A stretch of DNA of 64,000 nucleotides from LZORAL124-50-18 sp051208045 (GTDB lineage Bacteria; Pseudomonadota; Gammaproteobacteria; Pseudomonadales; Oleiphilaceae), in NCBI GenBank assembly GCA_051208045.1, contig JBPJFY010000003.1:124001-188000 (forward strand). The letters are read 5' to 3'. The notes beneath the pieces were generated by a model. The model saw nothing but the letters and a program-made list of their open reading frames with translations. It ran no database searches and was not told the origin of the DNA. The position numbers and the translations under genes were made by a program. Numbering within the stretch: the stretch's first letter is position 1; every line of letters starts with the position of its first letter. Positions 24,268-33,090 of the stretch are shown here, piece after piece.

Positions 24268-25482
24268 ATGCGCGAACTGAAAAAATCCGTAAAACTCTCC
24301 AACGTCTGTTATGAAATTCGCGGCGTCGTATTGAGGGAGGCGCGCAGGCTGGAAGAAGAGGGGCACCGTATCCTTAAGTTGAACATCGGGAACCCAGCGC
24401 CCTTTGGGTTTGATGTACCTCAGGAGATCCAACAGGATGTGATCTTTAATCTGCCGCAGGCACAGGGGTATACCGACGCTAAAGGCATCTTCTCCGCCCG
24501 GAAGGCGATCATGCAGAATTGCCAGCAAATCGGCATCGCCAACGTTGAAATTGAAGATATTTTCATTGGTAACGGTGTCAGTGAACTGATCGTGATGGCG
24601 ATGCAGGGATTATTGAATACCGGCGACGAAGTGCTTATCCCCTCCCCGGACTACCCGCTCTGGACAGCGGCGGTATCCCTGTCAAGCGGTACTCCGGTGC
24701 ACTATCACTGCGATGAAGCCTCAGACTGGTACCCGGATATCGACGATATTAAGCGCAAGATTTCGGATAAGACCAAAGCCATTGTCGTCATCAACCCCAA
24801 TAATCCAACGGGCGCAGTGTATTCCAAAGCATTGTTGGAACAAATTGTCGAGTTGGCGCGCCAACATAACTTGCTGGTACTTGCCGATGAGATCTATGAC
24901 AAAATTTTGTATGACGATGCGGAACATATCCCATTGGCTTCACTCGCCGATGATGTCCTGTTTTTCACATTCAACGGCTTGTCCAAGGCTTATCGTGCCG
25001 CTGGCTATCGTAGCGGCTGGATGGTCATCAGTGGCAACAAATACCATGCCAGAGACCTGATTGAAGGCATCGATATGCTGTCTTCCATGCGTTTGTGTGC
25101 CAACGTCCCGGCGCAATTTGCCATACAAACCGCGCTGGGGGGCTACCAAAGCATCCGGGATCTGACCAGCGAGGGTGGCCGGTTACGGGAGCAGCGGGAT
25201 AAAGCTTGGGAAATGCTTACCTCCATTCCCGGCGTCAGTTGCGTTAAACCCAAAGGCGCACTCTACCTGTTTCCCAAACTTGACCCCAAACGCCACCCAA
25301 TCTCGAACGATGAAAAACTGGTCTACGACTTGCTGGTTCAGGAAAAGATTCTGCTGGTTCAGGGAAGTGCCTTCAATTTAACGGATGCACAGCACCTGCG
25401 GGTGGTGTTTCTGCCACGGGTGGATGTGCTGGAGGAAGCGATGGGTAAGTTCGCCCGATTTATTGATAAATACGCGCAATAA
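24268..25482 (+). CDS. alaA: Alanine-pyruvate aminotransferase AlaA-like
   Basis: A 404-aa PLP enzyme, class I aminotransferase. The start at 24268 makes the N terminus (MRELKKSVKLSNVCYEIRG) the same length as E. coli AlaA and puts the PLP lysine at residue 240 in FNGLSKAYRAAG, as in E. coli. Other motifs: LNIGNPAPFGFD, GNGVSELI, PSPDYPLWTAAVSLSSG, INPNNPTGAVYSK, ADEIYDKILYD and MRLCANVPAQFAIQTALGGY. It makes alanine from pyruvate and glutamate. An upstream ATG at 24250 is less likely. It is divergent from gpx-ospR, as in Pseudomonas, and is followed 2 bp later by a hypothetical gene. Confidence 0.93.
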   Translation: MRELKKSVKLSNVCYEIRGVVLREARRLEEEGHRILKLNIGNPAPFGFDVPQEIQQDVIFNLPQAQGYTDAKGIFSARKAIMQNCQQIGIANVEIEDIFIGNGVSELIVMAMQGLLNTGDEVLIPSPDYPLWTAAVSLSSGTPVHYHCDEASDWYPDIDDIKRKISDKTKAIVVINPNNPTGAVYSKALLEQIVELARQHNLLVLADEIYDKILYDDAEHIPLASLADDVLFFTFNGLSKAYRAAGYRSGWMVISGNKYHARDLIEGIDMLSSMRLCANVPAQFAIQTALGGYQSIRDLTSEGGRLREQRDKAWEMLTSIPGVSCVKPKGALYLFPKLDPKRHPISNDEKLVYDLLVQEKILLVQGSAFNLTDAQHLRVVFLPRVDVLEEAMGKFARFIDKYAQ

Positions 25483-25484
25483 TT

Positions 25485-25955
25485 ATGGCCGATATTCACA
25501 TAGAAGATTTTTGCAAAGACGCCGGTAAAATACTGATCCAGCTGTTCAATCACTTCCCACGCCCGACCAGTGTGTATGTGGAGGACATAGCCGGTGACGA
25601 CCGCCCGGATGAATATGGCCTGCACAGTGACCGACATATGGCCTGTTTCGGCACCATGCTCTGGTTAGCGGAGGAAGGGTATATCCGGTATGTGGATACC
25701 ATTCGCCAGGAAGCCATAGATCAAGCCACCTTGACGCATCGCACCTTATCCCTGTTGGCACGGGTAAGCCAGGACAAACTGTTGCTCAACGATCCCGCGT
25801 TGTTTGAGGGAGGTGCAGAAAGCACTGACATTCCGTTGCCTAATGAAGTGGTTCTGGAAAAGAAAACCAACATCAATTTGTTGCGTAAGGCGATTGCGAG
25901 TGGCTCATCCACCCGCATTTATAGGGTCGTACATGCCCTGTTGCTGGAACACTGA
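25485..25955 (+). CDS. Hypothetical 156-aa protein coupled to alaA
   Basis: Not recognised by family. It is soluble and acidic, with no signal peptide. The first half (EDFCKDAGKILIQLFNHFPR, then HMACFGTMLWLAEEGYIRY) looks like a small helical or winged-helix unit; the middle has LTHRTLSLLARVSQD, and the end has NLLRKAIASGSSTRIYRVVH. It starts 2 bp after the alaA stop, so it must be translated with alaA. A role in alanine metabolism is not implied by the sequence. Confidence 0.65.
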   Translation: MADIHIEDFCKDAGKILIQLFNHFPRPTSVYVEDIAGDDRPDEYGLHSDRHMACFGTMLWLAEEGYIRYVDTIRQEAIDQATLTHRTLSLLARVSQDKLLLNDPALFEGGAESTDIPLPNEVVLEKKTNINLLRKAIASGSSTRIYRVVHALLLEH

Positions 25956-25967
25956 AAAGTGGTCGGC

Positions 25968-27083
25968 TCAGTGGGAAACCGGATACATGACAAAATCGTC
26001 GTACCCGACACAGATCGGCCACAATCCCGACAAGCGTTTATCCAGCTCCGGACAGCCAGTATCCACATGAAGTGGGCGTCCACCCAGGGCAGAGAGCTTT
26101 GTGCGACTTCCCACAACACTGATCTGATGATTTGCGACTTGACGTAACACATCCACTGAGAATTGCTGATTCCCGCGACCAAACAGATACCCCTGCCCGC
26201 CAGTGAAACTCAAAACCAGTTTCACCTCTGACGCACAAGACAGCGCTTGCAGGATGCCTTTCTCATCCACATCCGGGACAACTGCAGTGGGAGAAAGAAT
26301 ATCCACCCCCAACAAGGTACCGCCATCCGGCAGTAAACGCGCCTTAATGGCCTGGGTTGTTGTACCCGCACCGACCAGGTAGGTCGTCTCCGGCTCAAAC
26401 TCATCCTCAATAAATGCGGCGATTTCTTCCTGTACCAGCGCTTGATCCTCAATGCCACCACACTTGACGGACTGCAAATATTGATGACATTGCGGGGTAA
26501 TCAGCTCGCCGAAATACCGGCTTCTGACCTCGCCGTTTCTCAGCGCAGATTCATCAATATCACGTACTTCAGAAACGCCCAGGTTGACCAGTTCCCCATC
26601 AACGAGCTGACGAACCAACTCTGCCGTCGCTTCGGGGTGAATGCCAAACACCCCGGACTGCATTTTCACACCAGAAGGCAGACCAAGTACCGGCAAATCC
26701 TTGCCAGCAGCGTGCAATACATCCCGCGCCGTGCCATCGCCCCCGGCAAATACCAGCAGGTCCACGGCCATTTTGCGCATCTGTTGAACGGCATAGGTGG
26801 TATCATCGCCCGTCGTGGTGGTATGAGGAATGGAGATGAGTTCATCAACAGAGCAGCCAGCCGCTTTACAGGCATCCTCCCCCATGCTGCCTGAACAAGT
26901 CACCAGGCGAATGCGGTCCCGCCACGGGCGCATACTATTCAAAAAGCGCAATGTACGGGGGATGACAGGGCTGGTGTAGCCGCTCTCTGCGGCCTGCTGA
27001 GCGGCAAGTCCATCACTGCCTTTGAGCCCGGCAGCACCACCAATACCCGCAACAGGATTAAGTAACAAGCCAACGGTCAGCAT
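25968..27083 (-). CDS. ATP-NAD kinase family protein (COG3199-like)
   Basis: A 371-aa cytosolic protein with the NAD-kinase/diacylglycerol-kinase fold. The nucleotide-binding motif LLVFAGGDGTARDVLHAAG is at ~residue 105, preceded by VGLLLNPVAGIGG at the N terminus; the C-terminal half carries EFEPETTYLVGAGTTTQAIK and GGRPLHVDTGCPELD. It resembles the AcoX/COG3199 group, whose substrate is poorly defined. It converges on the hypothetical gene after alaA and is 8 bp downstream of a PilZ gene on the same strand, so they are probably one transcript. Confidence 0.85.
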   Translation of the reverse strand: MLTVGLLLNPVAGIGGAAGLKGSDGLAAQQAAESGYTSPVIPRTLRFLNSMRPWRDRIRLVTCSGSMGEDACKAAGCSVDELISIPHTTTTGDDTTYAVQQMRKMAVDLLVFAGGDGTARDVLHAAGKDLPVLGLPSGVKMQSGVFGIHPEATAELVRQLVDGELVNLGVSEVRDIDESALRNGEVRSRYFGELITPQCHQYLQSVKCGGIEDQALVQEEIAAFIEDEFEPETTYLVGAGTTTQAIKARLLPDGGTLLGVDILSPTAVVPDVDEKGILQALSCASEVKLVLSFTGGQGYLFGRGNQQFSVDVLRQVANHQISVVGSRTKLSALGGRPLHVDTGCPELDKRLSGLWPICVGYDDFVMYPVSH

Positions 27084-27091
27084 CTTAACCC

Positions 27092-27808
27092 TTAATGACG
27101 ACTATTGAATTCATAAAGAAAACTGGTCAGCGTGAGTAAGTCGGTTTCGGACAGCTGATCAAATTCAACACCGAATAGGTAGTGAGAGCCGGATGGCCTG
27201 TCAACGACATTTTGATTTCTAATGACACAGGGCAGCATCAGGCTTCGCTCTGTACCTGAGACTTCCAGTGCAAATTTGAGAATCACTTCATGGCCTTTTT
27301 CGCCTAACATTTGACGGGAGAGCAACCCTGCGCCTTTCGGGCTGATGTCTTGTACTATGGCAGCTTTGGGCCATTCCCCCAGAACGATATCGAACTCTGT
27401 ATCGACCAACACCGGAATATCTACATCAATACGCGAGTTTTTTCTAACCTCAACAGACACAGTTTCCTGAGGAAAACTCAGATGATAATGACGATAAGGT
27501 TGCTGACTTCGATAACTTACTTTTGTCGCAAAAGCGAATGCCTGATTACGCACCATGCCACGCACGGTGAGTTGCGTTGCCTGTTCCAGCTTAACCTCGC
27601 GACCCTCAAACGTTGGGGGCGCGATTAGAATGCTATGGCCTGAAAAATACCCAATCAGTCGTGTTTGTAATTTTCTCTTGGGCGAGACAGTTTCTAAAAT
27701 AAGCGAGTCACCAACCGCCAGTCCCAACCGCTGAAAATTTTCCTTAAGCGACTTTTCAGCGCTTTCCAGTTTTTTTGATTGTCCGACGAAAGCGGCATTG
27801 TCTGCCAT
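27092..27808 (-). CDS. YcgR-like PilZ protein (flagellar-brake type)
   Basis: A 238-aa protein with an N-terminal YcgR-type domain (~residues 30-110; LETVSPKRKLQTRLIGYFSG, ILIAPPTFEGREV) and a C-terminal PilZ domain (~115-235). The c-di-GMP site is intact: VEVRKNSRIDVDIPVLVD gives RxxxR, and IVQDISPKGAGLLSR the DxSxxG motif. The two-domain layout matches YcgR/FlgZ proteins that slow the flagellar motor in response to c-di-GMP, though no motility genes are in the window. It lies between pdxB and the NAD-kinase-like gene on the same strand. Confidence 0.88.
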   Translation of the reverse strand: MADNAAFVGQSKKLESAEKSLKENFQRLGLAVGDSLILETVSPKRKLQTRLIGYFSGHSILIAPPTFEGREVKLEQATQLTVRGMVRNQAFAFATKVSYRSQQPYRHYHLSFPQETVSVEVRKNSRIDVDIPVLVDTEFDIVLGEWPKAAIVQDISPKGAGLLSRQMLGEKGHEVILKFALEVSGTERSLMLPCVIRNQNVVDRPSGSHYLFGVEFDQLSETDLLTLTSFLYEFNSRH

Positions 27809-27823
27809 ATTGTTTGCTTGACC

Positions 27824-28966
27824 TCACGAGATAATTTTGAAGCCCAGCGCATTGAACTTATGCAACAACCCGGCTTCAACATTTTTCAATTGAATTTTAA
27901 TATTGCAAAATTCGCGCCGGGCCGGATAGTGTTTTCTCATGTGGTCGAAATGCTGTGCGAGGGTTTCCGTCGCGAGATTTTTCTTACTCTTCAGTTTCCA
28001 ATTATCCACGCGTACATCATACGAAGCACGGATTGCTGTGGACAGTGCCCAGGTTTCATCTGCCGCGCTGCTGAATCCCAGCTTGGTCAACGGGGGCTCG
28101 GGCAGAAACTGACCTGCCTTATGTCGAGCGGGAAATCCGAGAAACTGACAGAGCTCGCGATACACCATTTCACTGCCGATGGCCTTGCCATCCAGGCTGT
28201 AACCGGCAATGTGCGGCGTACCAAGAATGACCCGATCAAGCAGTTCAGGATTGATCGCCGGTTCATTCTCCCAGACATCCAACACCACGCGAAAATCCGG
28301 GGTAGCTTTCAGCTTGCCCACCAGCGCCTGGTTATCAATCACGCTGCCTCGGGATGTGTTGATTAGGTACTGATGATTGGCCAGTGACGCCAGTCGGGCT
28401 TCATCGAACAGGTGGTGGGTTGGATGGTCGCCATCCTCAGTGAGTGGCACATGCAGGGTGAGTATGTCCGCCTGAAGCACTTCCTCCAGAGAACACAATC
28501 CCTGCGCGCCCTCATCTTGCAATGGCGGATCATTGATCAACACATTGACGCCAAACTTTTTCAGCCGTACTGCCAACGCTTTGCCAACGTTGCCATACCC
28601 GATGATGCCGACGGTTTTGTCCTGAATTCTAAACTGATCGTATTCAGCCAGCAGGGTTAACACGCTGAACACATACTCCACTACTGAATTGGCATTACAC
28701 CCGGGCGCATTGGCATATTTGATGCCCTGCGCATCCAGGTAGACCGTGTCCAGGTGGTCCAGTCCTATCGTGGCCGTGCCCACGAAGCGCACACTGGACC
28801 CCGCCAGCAGAGCTTCATTCACTGGCGTGACTGATCGTACCAAGAGCACGTCAGCATCACGCACCTGATCGGCTGTGAGTTGCCGCCCGGACACCCGTGT
28901 TATCTCCCCCAGCTGGCTAAAAAACTTATCCAGAAGCGCAATATTTTCATCTGCCACAATCTTCAT
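27824..28966 (-). CDS. pdxB: Erythronate-4-phosphate dehydrogenase
   Basis: A 380-aa D-2-hydroxyacid dehydrogenase of pyridoxal phosphate biosynthesis. The start at 28966 (MKIVADENIALLDKFFSQLG) has a GGGGAG site eight bases upstream and matches the E. coli N terminus; a GTG two codons earlier is less likely. The NAD-binding motif is GIIGYGNVGKALAVRLKKFG, the catalytic Arg is in LINTSRGSVIDNQAL, and Glu/His in VLDVWENEP and GTPHIAGYSLDGK. The C-terminal ~90-residue dimerisation domain specific to PdxB is present. It is followed 15 bp later by the YcgR-like gene. Confidence 0.95.
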   Translation of the reverse strand: MKIVADENIALLDKFFSQLGEITRVSGRQLTADQVRDADVLLVRSVTPVNEALLAGSSVRFVGTATIGLDHLDTVYLDAQGIKYANAPGCNANSVVEYVFSVLTLLAEYDQFRIQDKTVGIIGYGNVGKALAVRLKKFGVNVLINDPPLQDEGAQGLCSLEEVLQADILTLHVPLTEDGDHPTHHLFDEARLASLANHQYLINTSRGSVIDNQALVGKLKATPDFRVVLDVWENEPAINPELLDRVILGTPHIAGYSLDGKAIGSEMVYRELCQFLGFPARHKAGQFLPEPPLTKLGFSSAADETWALSTAIRASYDVRVDNWKLKSKKNLATETLAQHFDHMRKHYPARREFCNIKIQLKNVEAGLLHKFNALGFKIIS

Positions 28967-29094
28967 GGACACTGCTCCCCTGACGAGAAGGCAAACCTTC
29001 GCGGGCCATGCTGAAAAATTTTTACAGGTTGTGGAGGTTCCTCTTGCGGGCGCTGGGACATGCGTTTAGCCTTTCTGTTTTCGTGGTGAGCAAT

Positions 29095-30303
29095 CTAGAG
29101 TGTTTTCTGCTCACAGGTGAGTTTCATACCAAGATATTGTTCGATATCTGGAATGGCAAAGGATTCATCTTCACAGGCCAGACTGATGGCAACACCGGTC
29201 TTTCCCGCCCGGCCGGTTCGACCGATACGATGCACGTAGTCTTCCGCATCGTCTGGCAGGTTGTAGTTGATCACATGCGTCACGTCGTTGACATGCAGCC
29301 CCCTTCCCGCAACGTCAGTCGCTACTAACACCTTCACCTTACTGCTTTTGAACTTATCTAATACCCGCAATCGCCGGCTTTGCGTAATTTCACCGGAAAG
29401 CAGTTCGATATCAACGCGCTTTCTACTGAGGTATTCCTGAAGTTTGCGCGCTTCGTCTCGACGATTGGTAAAAATAATAATTTTGCCGTCGGCATTTTCA
29501 CGAATGATGTTTGCCAGAATGGCCCGCTTGTCTTTCTTTTCGACGAGATAGACAATCTGTTCGACTGTTTTCGCTGCTACCGAATCAGACTCAATTTCCA
29601 GGTATTCGGCATCTACGGTCCATTGTGACGCGAGATTGAGAACATCCTGGTTAAAGGTCGCACTGAACAGCAGGGTCTGGCGATATTCCTTCGCCGTTGT
29701 TTTTCGCAAAATGCGCTTGATGTCGGGTATGAATCCCATATCCAGCATTCGATCTGCTTCATCAATGATCAGCAGGTCAATTTGATCGAGATAAACGTCC
29801 TCACTCTGTAAAAAATCGATGAGTCTTCCCGGCGTCGCAACGAGTACGTCAATCACATACTCTCGTAGACTGTCCCGTTGCTTGTCGTAGTTCATTCCGC
29901 CGATGGTGGAGATAATATTCAGCTTTCCGCCTTTATTGAGTTGAATCGCGTCTTTTTCGATCTGTAACGCCAGCTCCCGGGTGGGCGCGAGAATCAGAAC
30001 ACGAGGCTCACTGGCAAATCGCTCAGTCAAATCTTTGGCATGGTTCAGCAAATAATCGAAAGCGGTAATCAAAAACGCTGCTGTTTTGCCGGTGCCTGTC
30101 TGCGCTTTACCAATCACATCCTGCCCGGCCAGAGAGACCGGCAAAGTTTCTGCCTGAATCGGTGTGCACTTGGTAAAACCACAGGCATTAATGGCTTTGA
30201 GTAACGTTGGGTTCAGTTCAAGCGACTCAAAGCCAATGGCGTCATCTTCGGTTGAGGGTGAACTTTCTTCAGTATCGTTGTTTTGTATTACTTGTTCCGT
30301 CAC
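29095..30303 (-). CDS. rhlB: ATP-dependent RNA helicase, RhlB-like DEAD-box
   Basis: A 402-aa DEAD-box helicase. Motifs in order: Q motif (GFTKCTPIQAETLPVSL), I (AQTGTGKT), Ia (PTRELALQI), Ib (TPGRL), II (DEAD), III (SAT), V (VATDVAGRGLHV) and VI (HRIGRTGRAG). The short acidic N-terminal tail and the sequence around the Q motif fit RhlB, which works with RNase E in mRNA decay, better than RhlE or DbpA. The start is GTG, overlapping the epmC stop by 4 bp, with GAGG seven bases upstream. The gene is close in order to epmC rather than to trxA-rho. Confidence 0.88.
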   Translation of the reverse strand: MTEQVIQNNDTEESSPSTEDDAIGFESLELNPTLLKAINACGFTKCTPIQAETLPVSLAGQDVIGKAQTGTGKTAAFLITAFDYLLNHAKDLTERFASEPRVLILAPTRELALQIEKDAIQLNKGGKLNIISTIGGMNYDKQRDSLREYVIDVLVATPGRLIDFLQSEDVYLDQIDLLIIDEADRMLDMGFIPDIKRILRKTTAKEYRQTLLFSATFNQDVLNLASQWTVDAEYLEIESDSVAAKTVEQIVYLVEKKDKRAILANIIRENADGKIIIFTNRRDEARKLQEYLSRKRVDIELLSGEITQSRRLRVLDKFKSSKVKVLVATDVAGRGLHVNDVTHVINYNLPDDAEDYVHRIGRTGRAGKTGVAISLACEDESFAIPDIEQYLGMKLTCEQKTL

Positions 30304-30989
30304 TCCAATTCCTCGAGTAAAAATAACCGTTTATCTAATAATAGACCAGGACGGAAAAATGCTAACAACGCAGAGCTAAAGCGTTTTGCCCGGGCTGGCA
30401 CCCCATTATTCATGTAGAGTTGTACCTGAGCAAGCACATTTTGTTTGAAGCGAGCCTCGGTCCCGGAGTTCTGGCCACTCAAATTGTCCGCACTGATACA
30501 AAATGGCAAACCCGCTGATTTGCAGAAAATCCATTCCAGTGCCTGAGGTTTGATCTCCACACGTTCAAAAGCGCTTTGCTGCTCGGAGGTGCGTCCATCC
30601 GGCTGGTACCAGTAGCCATAATCGACTTTCTGACGTCGCTCCTTACCGGCCACACACCAGTGAGCCACCTCATGAAACGCACTCCGGGGGTAGTCCTGAT
30701 AGAACAGAATTCGGTGCCGTTCCAGAGGGCCAGCTCCCTCCTCACCTGCGGGTAAATAGATGGGTTCCGGCTGGTTTCCCACCAACACGGTCTGGTACCG
30801 TTGCTCAAATGCGTTGCTGAAGAGCTGACAGATCTCCTGACACATCCGGGCATCATCAGAGAGTTCATCCGTTCGAAGGGGCGATGCTGTGTTTGACTTA
30901 GACGAATTGGACTTAGACGAATTGGACTTAGACGAATTGGACTTAGACGTAAGGGACCTGGAAGTATGGGGCATAGCGGTTACACACAT
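30300..30989 (-). CDS. epmC: Elongation factor P hydroxylase EpmC
   Basis: A 229-aa protein that hydroxylates lysylated EF-P in E. coli. The core from ~residue 50 matches EpmC: EPIYLPAGEEG, SAFHEVAHWCVAGKERR with the metal-binding HExxH-like HEVAHW, DYGYWYQPDGRT, VEIKPQALEWIFC and NGVPARAKRFSSALL. The first ~45 residues are an unusual Ser/Lys/Asn extension made by a 15-bp tandem repeat (SSKSN units). E. coli EpmC is about 180 aa. No ribosome site marks the start; translation could instead begin at the internal MCQEICQLFS near residue 49, which would place the repeats in the leader. It overlaps rhlB by 4 bp. Confidence 0.9.
   Translation of the reverse strand: MCVTAMPHTSRSLTSKSNSSKSNSSKSNSSKSNTASPLRTDELSDDARMCQEICQLFSNAFEQRYQTVLVGNQPEPIYLPAGEEGAGPLERHRILFYQDYPRSAFHEVAHWCVAGKERRQKVDYGYWYQPDGRTSEQQSAFERVEIKPQALEWIFCKSAGLPFCISADNLSGQNSGTEARFKQNVLAQVQLYMNNGVPARAKRFSSALLAFFRPGLLLDKRLFLLEELE
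30895..30949. repeat. 15-bp tandem repeat at the 5' end of epmC
   Basis: Three perfect copies of GACTTAGACGAATTG plus 10 bp of a fourth. The unit is five codons, so gain or loss of copies keeps the epmC frame and changes the number of SSKSN pentapeptides. Confidence 0.9.
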
Positions 30990-31189
30990 AAAGGTTTACA
31001 CATAATGGTGATGAAAAAACACTCCAACAATTTCGCCGATACTCGACGTTTTTACATTATTGCGGCACCGGATGCGCTTCCGCTTTTATTCGCCGGATGT
31101 TTCCACTATTCTTGCCCTTTCTGACCGGGTGGACAGTCTTTAAATTTTTGACCCACCGGCAGCCGCCTTTGTTTTCTCAATAGTGCAGT

Positions 31190-32551
31190 ATGACAGGACA
31201 ATTCTCCCGCCACATCACCGAACTGAAAGCGCTGCTTTCCATCGGTATTCCGATTCTCATTTCCCAATTGGCACAAATGGGTATGAGCGTGACGGATGTT
31301 ATCATGTCCGGGAACCTGTCCGCAGACGATCTGGCCGCCGTTGGCATAGGAGCCAGTCTCTGGACCCCATTCATGCTGCTCATCGCGGGCGTCATTTTAA
31401 TTACCAGCAGCATGATCAGCAATCATCATGGCGCAAAGAACCCCCAAAAAATTGTAGAAACCGCTCAACAAGGGATGTGGATGGGGCTGTGGCTGGGAGT
31501 CATCGCCTGCATTTACGTATTAAACATTGATCCGGTGCTTAAACATTTGCAAATCAGTGCCGTTGTTGAAGCCAAATCGATCGGATATTTAAACGGGCTG
31601 GCACTGAGCGCCCCCATGATCGGCGTATATTTCGCACTTCGAAATTATTGTGAGGCACTGACCTACACCCAACCTGTCATGGTGATCATTGTTACGGGGA
31701 TGCTACTCAACATCCCTATGAATCTGATTTTCATGCACGGATACTTTGGCCTTCCCGCCCTGGGAGGTGCTGGATGTGGTTGGGCAACAAGCGTCGTGAG
31801 CTGGGTTATGCTGGGGCTGTTGTTGATACACACCCAGAAAGATCGACGCTATCAGTCGGTGTACCTGTACCAACGATTCACCCTTCCGCAATGGCAGATA
31901 CAAAAAAGCATTTTTTCGTTGGGCCTGCCTATTGGCATCGCCATTTTCTTTGAAACTTCACTGTTCAGCGCGCTGTCTTTGCTGGTCGCCAAGTATGGTT
32001 CCGTCATTTTGTCCTCCCACGAAATTGCCCACAATGTCGCGGCCATTATTTTCATGATACCCCTAAGCCTGGGAATGGCCATCACTGTACGTTCCAGTTT
32101 TCTGTTGGGCGAACAAAAATATCAGGAGGCAAAACTATCGGCCTGGACCGGCATCGCTTTTGCGCTTTCACTGGCCGTGCTCTCGTTCGTGCTCACCCTG
32201 TCTTTCCGATTCAACATCGCTTCTCTGTACACCAGTAACCTGGCTGTGCTGGATTTTGCCGCCTATATTCTTTTGTTTACCGCGTTCTTTCAGTTTTCCG
32301 ATGCCGTACAGGTATGCAGCGCGGGCGCGCTCAGAGCCTATAAGGACACAACGTACCCCATGGGAATCACCTTTCTGGCCTATTGGGTGATTGGTCTTCC
32401 CGCAGGGTATATGTTTGCCGAGACAGATTGGCTGGTGCCTGCACTTGGCGCTGCAGGGTATTGGCTCGGTGCAACCAGCGGGCTGACCTTCGCCGCTGTT
32501 TTACTGGGGTACCGGCTCTGGAAAATCAGTAACAGATATGAAACTATTTAA
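31190..32551 (+). CDS. MATE family multidrug/toxin exporter (NorM-like)
   Basis: A 453-aa inner-membrane protein with about 12 transmembrane helices arranged as two MatE halves. It begins with LLSIGIPILISQLAQMGMSV, a standard MATE first helix, followed by VTDVIMSGNLSADDLAAVGI, and the second half starts at about residue 235 (SIFSLGLPIGIAIFFETSLF). Such transporters extrude cationic drugs or metabolites using Na+ or H+ gradients. It is divergent from epmC and is followed 48 bp later by the DsbD-alpha gene. Substrate unknown. Confidence 0.92.
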   Translation: MTGQFSRHITELKALLSIGIPILISQLAQMGMSVTDVIMSGNLSADDLAAVGIGASLWTPFMLLIAGVILITSSMISNHHGAKNPQKIVETAQQGMWMGLWLGVIACIYVLNIDPVLKHLQISAVVEAKSIGYLNGLALSAPMIGVYFALRNYCEALTYTQPVMVIIVTGMLLNIPMNLIFMHGYFGLPALGGAGCGWATSVVSWVMLGLLLIHTQKDRRYQSVYLYQRFTLPQWQIQKSIFSLGLPIGIAIFFETSLFSALSLLVAKYGSVILSSHEIAHNVAAIIFMIPLSLGMAITVRSSFLLGEQKYQEAKLSAWTGIAFALSLAVLSFVLTLSFRFNIASLYTSNLAVLDFAAYILLFTAFFQFSDAVQVCSAGALRAYKDTTYPMGITFLAYWVIGLPAGYMFAETDWLVPALGAAGYWLGATSGLTFAAVLLGYRLWKISNRYETI

Positions 32552-32599
32552 ACAGGCACCGGTCTAACCGGGAATTAACCACTCCTTCGGCCACTTTTT

Positions 32600-33073
32600 A
32601 TGACAAAAACCAGCTTCCTACTTGGCTTGCTCATGGGCCTTATACCCGTTGCGGCGTTCTCTTCCTCATTTCAGGACCTGTTAAACAACCAAGCGAGCCA
32701 AACCGGCATGGAAGAACCGGACTTTTTACCGGTGGAAGAGGCGTTTCAGTTTACTTACGAACTATTGCCCGGCGGAGTCCGTCTGCACTGGCAAATTGCT
32801 CCCGGTTATTACCTTTACAAAGAGCGATTTACAGCCAAACAGGCGAATATTCGGTTAAACCTGGATCAGGCTACGTTTTCAAAAGAAGGTGAGCCAAAGG
32901 ATGATCCCAATTTCGGCCGCGTTCACGTGTACCACCATGATGTGTACTTTGACCTGCCAATCGAGTTTGGTGAAGAAGATGCCTCTGAGATAACGGTCAG
33001 CTACCAGGGGTGTGCTGAAGCGGGCTTATGTTACCCGCCACAGAAACAACAGGTGCTGGTCACCCGACAGTAA
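32600..33073 (+). CDS. Stand-alone DsbD N-terminal (alpha) domain protein
   Basis: A 157-aa periplasmic protein: signal peptide (FLLGLLMGLIPVAAFSSS), then a single DsbD-alpha immunoglobulin-like domain. Key features are FLPVEEAFQFTYELLPGGVR, WQIAPGYYLYKERF and the redox pair in YQGCAEAGLCYPP, the same spacing as the alpha-domain cysteines of E. coli DsbD. In E. coli this domain takes electrons from the membrane part of DsbD and passes them to DsbC or CcmG. Here it is not fused to the membrane and gamma domains, and none is adjacent, so it must work with a partner encoded elsewhere. Confidence 0.85.
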   Translation: MTKTSFLLGLLMGLIPVAAFSSSFQDLLNNQASQTGMEEPDFLPVEEAFQFTYELLPGGVRLHWQIAPGYYLYKERFTAKQANIRLNLDQATFSKEGEPKDDPNFGRVHVYHHDVYFDLPIEFGEEDASEITVSYQGCAEAGLCYPPQKQQVLVTRQ

Positions 33074-33090
33074 TTAAACGTCAGCACGCC

